Positions 62,819-64,000 of a stretch of 64,000 nucleotides of DNA are shown here, one piece after another (position 1 is the first letter of the stretch; the number at the start of each line of letters is the position of its first letter). The DNA comes from Pseudomonas fluorescens (GTDB taxonomy: Bacteria; Pseudomonadota; Gammaproteobacteria; Pseudomonadales; Pseudomonadaceae): positions 32,644 to 96,643 of the forward strand of contig NZ_LVEJ01000025.1 of assembly GCF_001648775.1 (NCBI RefSeq), in the 5' to 3' direction. A program made the position numbers and the translations under genes. The notes under the pieces were generated by a model. That model made no database searches, was not told the origin of the DNA, and saw nothing but the letters and a program-made list of their open reading frames with translations.

Positions 62819-63850
62819 ATGACCTCCCCTAAAAACGATAAAAACACGCGCACCACTGGCCGTCCCACCCTGAATGAAGTTGCCCGCCTGGCCGGTGTCA
62901 GCCCGATTACCGCCTCCCGCGCCCTGCGTGGCGTCAGCACCGTGGCCACCGAGCTGGTGGAAAAAGTCCAGAAAGCCGCCCTCGAACTCAACTATGTCGT
63001 GAACCCCGCCGCCCGCGCTTTAGCTTCGGCGCAGAGCCATTCGGTGGTGGTATTAGTGCCTTCGCTGTCCAACCTGTTGTTCATCGATACGCTGGAAGCC
63101 ATTCATCGGGTCCTGACGCCCAAGGGCTTCGAAGTGCTGATCGGCAACTTCCACTATTCCCGTGATGAAGAAGAAAACCTGCTGCGCAACTACATGGCCT
63201 ACCAGCCGCGCGGTTTCTTGTTGACCGGGTTTGACCGCACGGAAAGTTCGCGACGGATGATCGAGGCGAGCAACATTCCCTGCGTGTACATGATGGAACT
63301 CGACAGCGCCGCCGGGGTGAATTGCGTCGGTTTCTCGCAACTGAGTGCAGGTGAAACGGCGGCCGAGCATTTGCTTTCTCGCGGGCGCAAGCGCCTGGCT
63401 TATATAGGCGCACAACTCGATCAGCGCACCTTGTTGCGGGGTGAAGGTTTTCGCAAAGCGTTGCAGAAGGCTGGCCGTTATGACCCGGATCTGGAAGTGC
63501 TGACGCCGCGTGCCTCGTCGGTGGGGTTAGGTGGGGAATTGTTTTTGCAGTTGCTCGCGGCGCATCCGGATGTTGATGCGATCTTCTTCGGTAACGATGA
63601 CCTGGCGCAGGGTGCATTGCTGGAAGCGTTGCGCCACGGCATCAAGATTCCCGAGCAAGTGGCGATTCTTGGTTTCAACGACTTGCCGATGTCCGAACAC
63701 ATGGTGCCGCGTTTGAGCAGCATCAACACCCCGCGTGAAGCAATTGGCCGGCGGGCGGCGGAGCAGATGCTGACGTTGATGGCGGGTAACAGCGTTGCCC
63801 GTCCGGTTGAAGACATGGGTTTCGAGCTGAAAATCCGCGAAAGCACCTGA
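62819..63850 (+). CDS. gntR: Gluconate repressor GntR (LacI family)
   Basis: A 343-residue LacI-type repressor: HTH PTLNEVARLAGVSPITASRA, hinge NYVVNPAARALASAQS, then a periplasmic-binding-protein-like sensor (VVVLVPSLSNLLFIDTLEAI, IFFGNDDLAQGALLEALRHG, ILGFNDLPMSEHMVPRLSSI). It is divergent from gntK, with one operator before each. I chose the ATG at 62819 over a TTG five codons earlier. It should release DNA on binding gluconate or a gluconate-derived ligand. Confidence 0.92.
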   Translation: MTSPKNDKNTRTTGRPTLNEVARLAGVSPITASRALRGVSTVATELVEKVQKAALELNYVVNPAARALASAQSHSVVVLVPSLSNLLFIDTLEAIHRVLTPKGFEVLIGNFHYSRDEEENLLRNYMAYQPRGFLLTGFDRTESSRRMIEASNIPCVYMMELDSAAGVNCVGFSQLSAGETAAEHLLSRGRKRLAYIGAQLDQRTLLRGEGFRKALQKAGRYDPDLEVLTPRASSVGLGGELFLQLLAAHPDVDAIFFGNDDLAQGALLEALRHGIKIPEQVAILGFNDLPMSEHMVPRLSSINTPREAIGRRAAEQMLTLMAGNSVARPVEDMGFELKIREST

Positions 63851-63902
63851 CCTCCCACAGGTTTTTGCGGTGTTCACAAATCCAGAGTTCGACCACAATC
63901 CC

Positions 63903-63992
63903 TGTGGGAGCGAGCTTGCTCGCGAAGGCGTCATTTCAGTCGACATCTTTGTTGGCTGATCCACCGCTTTCGCGAGCAAGCTCGCTCCCACA
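63903..63992. repeat. REPIN-type REP doublet R11
   Basis: TGTGGGAG-first topology with the shared spacer type (GTCATTTCAGTCGACATCT...GGCTGATCCACCGC). It is the last feature in the window. Confidence 0.9.
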
Positions 63993-64000
63993 TCTATGGT

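Overview
The window is 64 kb of a Pseudomonas chromosome, most likely from the P. fluorescens/P. koreensis side of the genus. The reasons are the arginine succinyltransferase and aotJQMOP-argR loci with an AraC-type ArgR, the Pseudomonas-restricted small proteins (DUF2790, DUF2025), a BdlA-like chemoreceptor, the many GTGGGAGCGAGC(T/C)TGCTCGCGAA REP sequences, and high-GC coding with short intergenic gaps. No prophage, CRISPR array, tRNA or rRNA was seen.

Region 1 (1-19.3 kb) handles arginine. On the minus strand lie aotJ-aotQ-aotM-aotO-aotP-argR (arginine/ornithine import and its regulator) and then aruC-aruF-aruG-astD-astB (the succinyltransferase pathway, cut by the left window edge). Sequences fitting the Pseudomonas ArgR half-site TGTCGC-N8-AA lie before both aruC and aotJ. 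Between argR and aruC, on the opposite strand, sits a 2585-residue protein with a toxin-like N-terminal region, a hydrophobic segment and five tandem modules of about 302 residues rich in leucine-rich repeats.

Region 2 (19.7-24.3 kb) holds acs, a small secreted DUF2790 protein, and nrdB without nrdA beside it, preceded by a NrdR-like box and a leader of about 430 nt. Region 3 (24.3-31.1 kb) looks accessory: an AT-richer McrBC-type restriction pair, a divergent unknown protein with a Cys/His-rich N-terminus, and two tandem paralogous secreted proteins. Region 4 (31.1-44.5 kb) is a series of small units: TauE/AraC, a LexA-boxed HTH protein, a divergent metallohydrolase/TetR pair, a MASE2-GGDEF diguanylate cyclase followed by a BdlA-like PAS-PAS receptor, DUF1003, LysR/GATase/monooxygenase, GlpQ/AraC, a sterol-desaturase-like protein and a PepSY protein.

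Region 5 (44.5-59.1 kb) has a chemoreceptor, a CorA/ZntB-type transporter, a Pit phosphate permease, LysR/SDR and LysR/PACE divergent pairs, a three-gene ECF-sigma operon (NTF2-like, DGPF/YciI, sigma with C-terminal extension), GNAT enzymes, a GyrI-like protein and a LysE exporter. Region 6 (59.2-64 kb) has the alanine aminotransferase alaC and the gluconate module gntP-gntK / gntR with three copies of a likely GntR operator. Eleven inverted REP pairs fall in two topologies, and two related CT-rich MITE-like elements lie at 44.5 and 53.4 kb.
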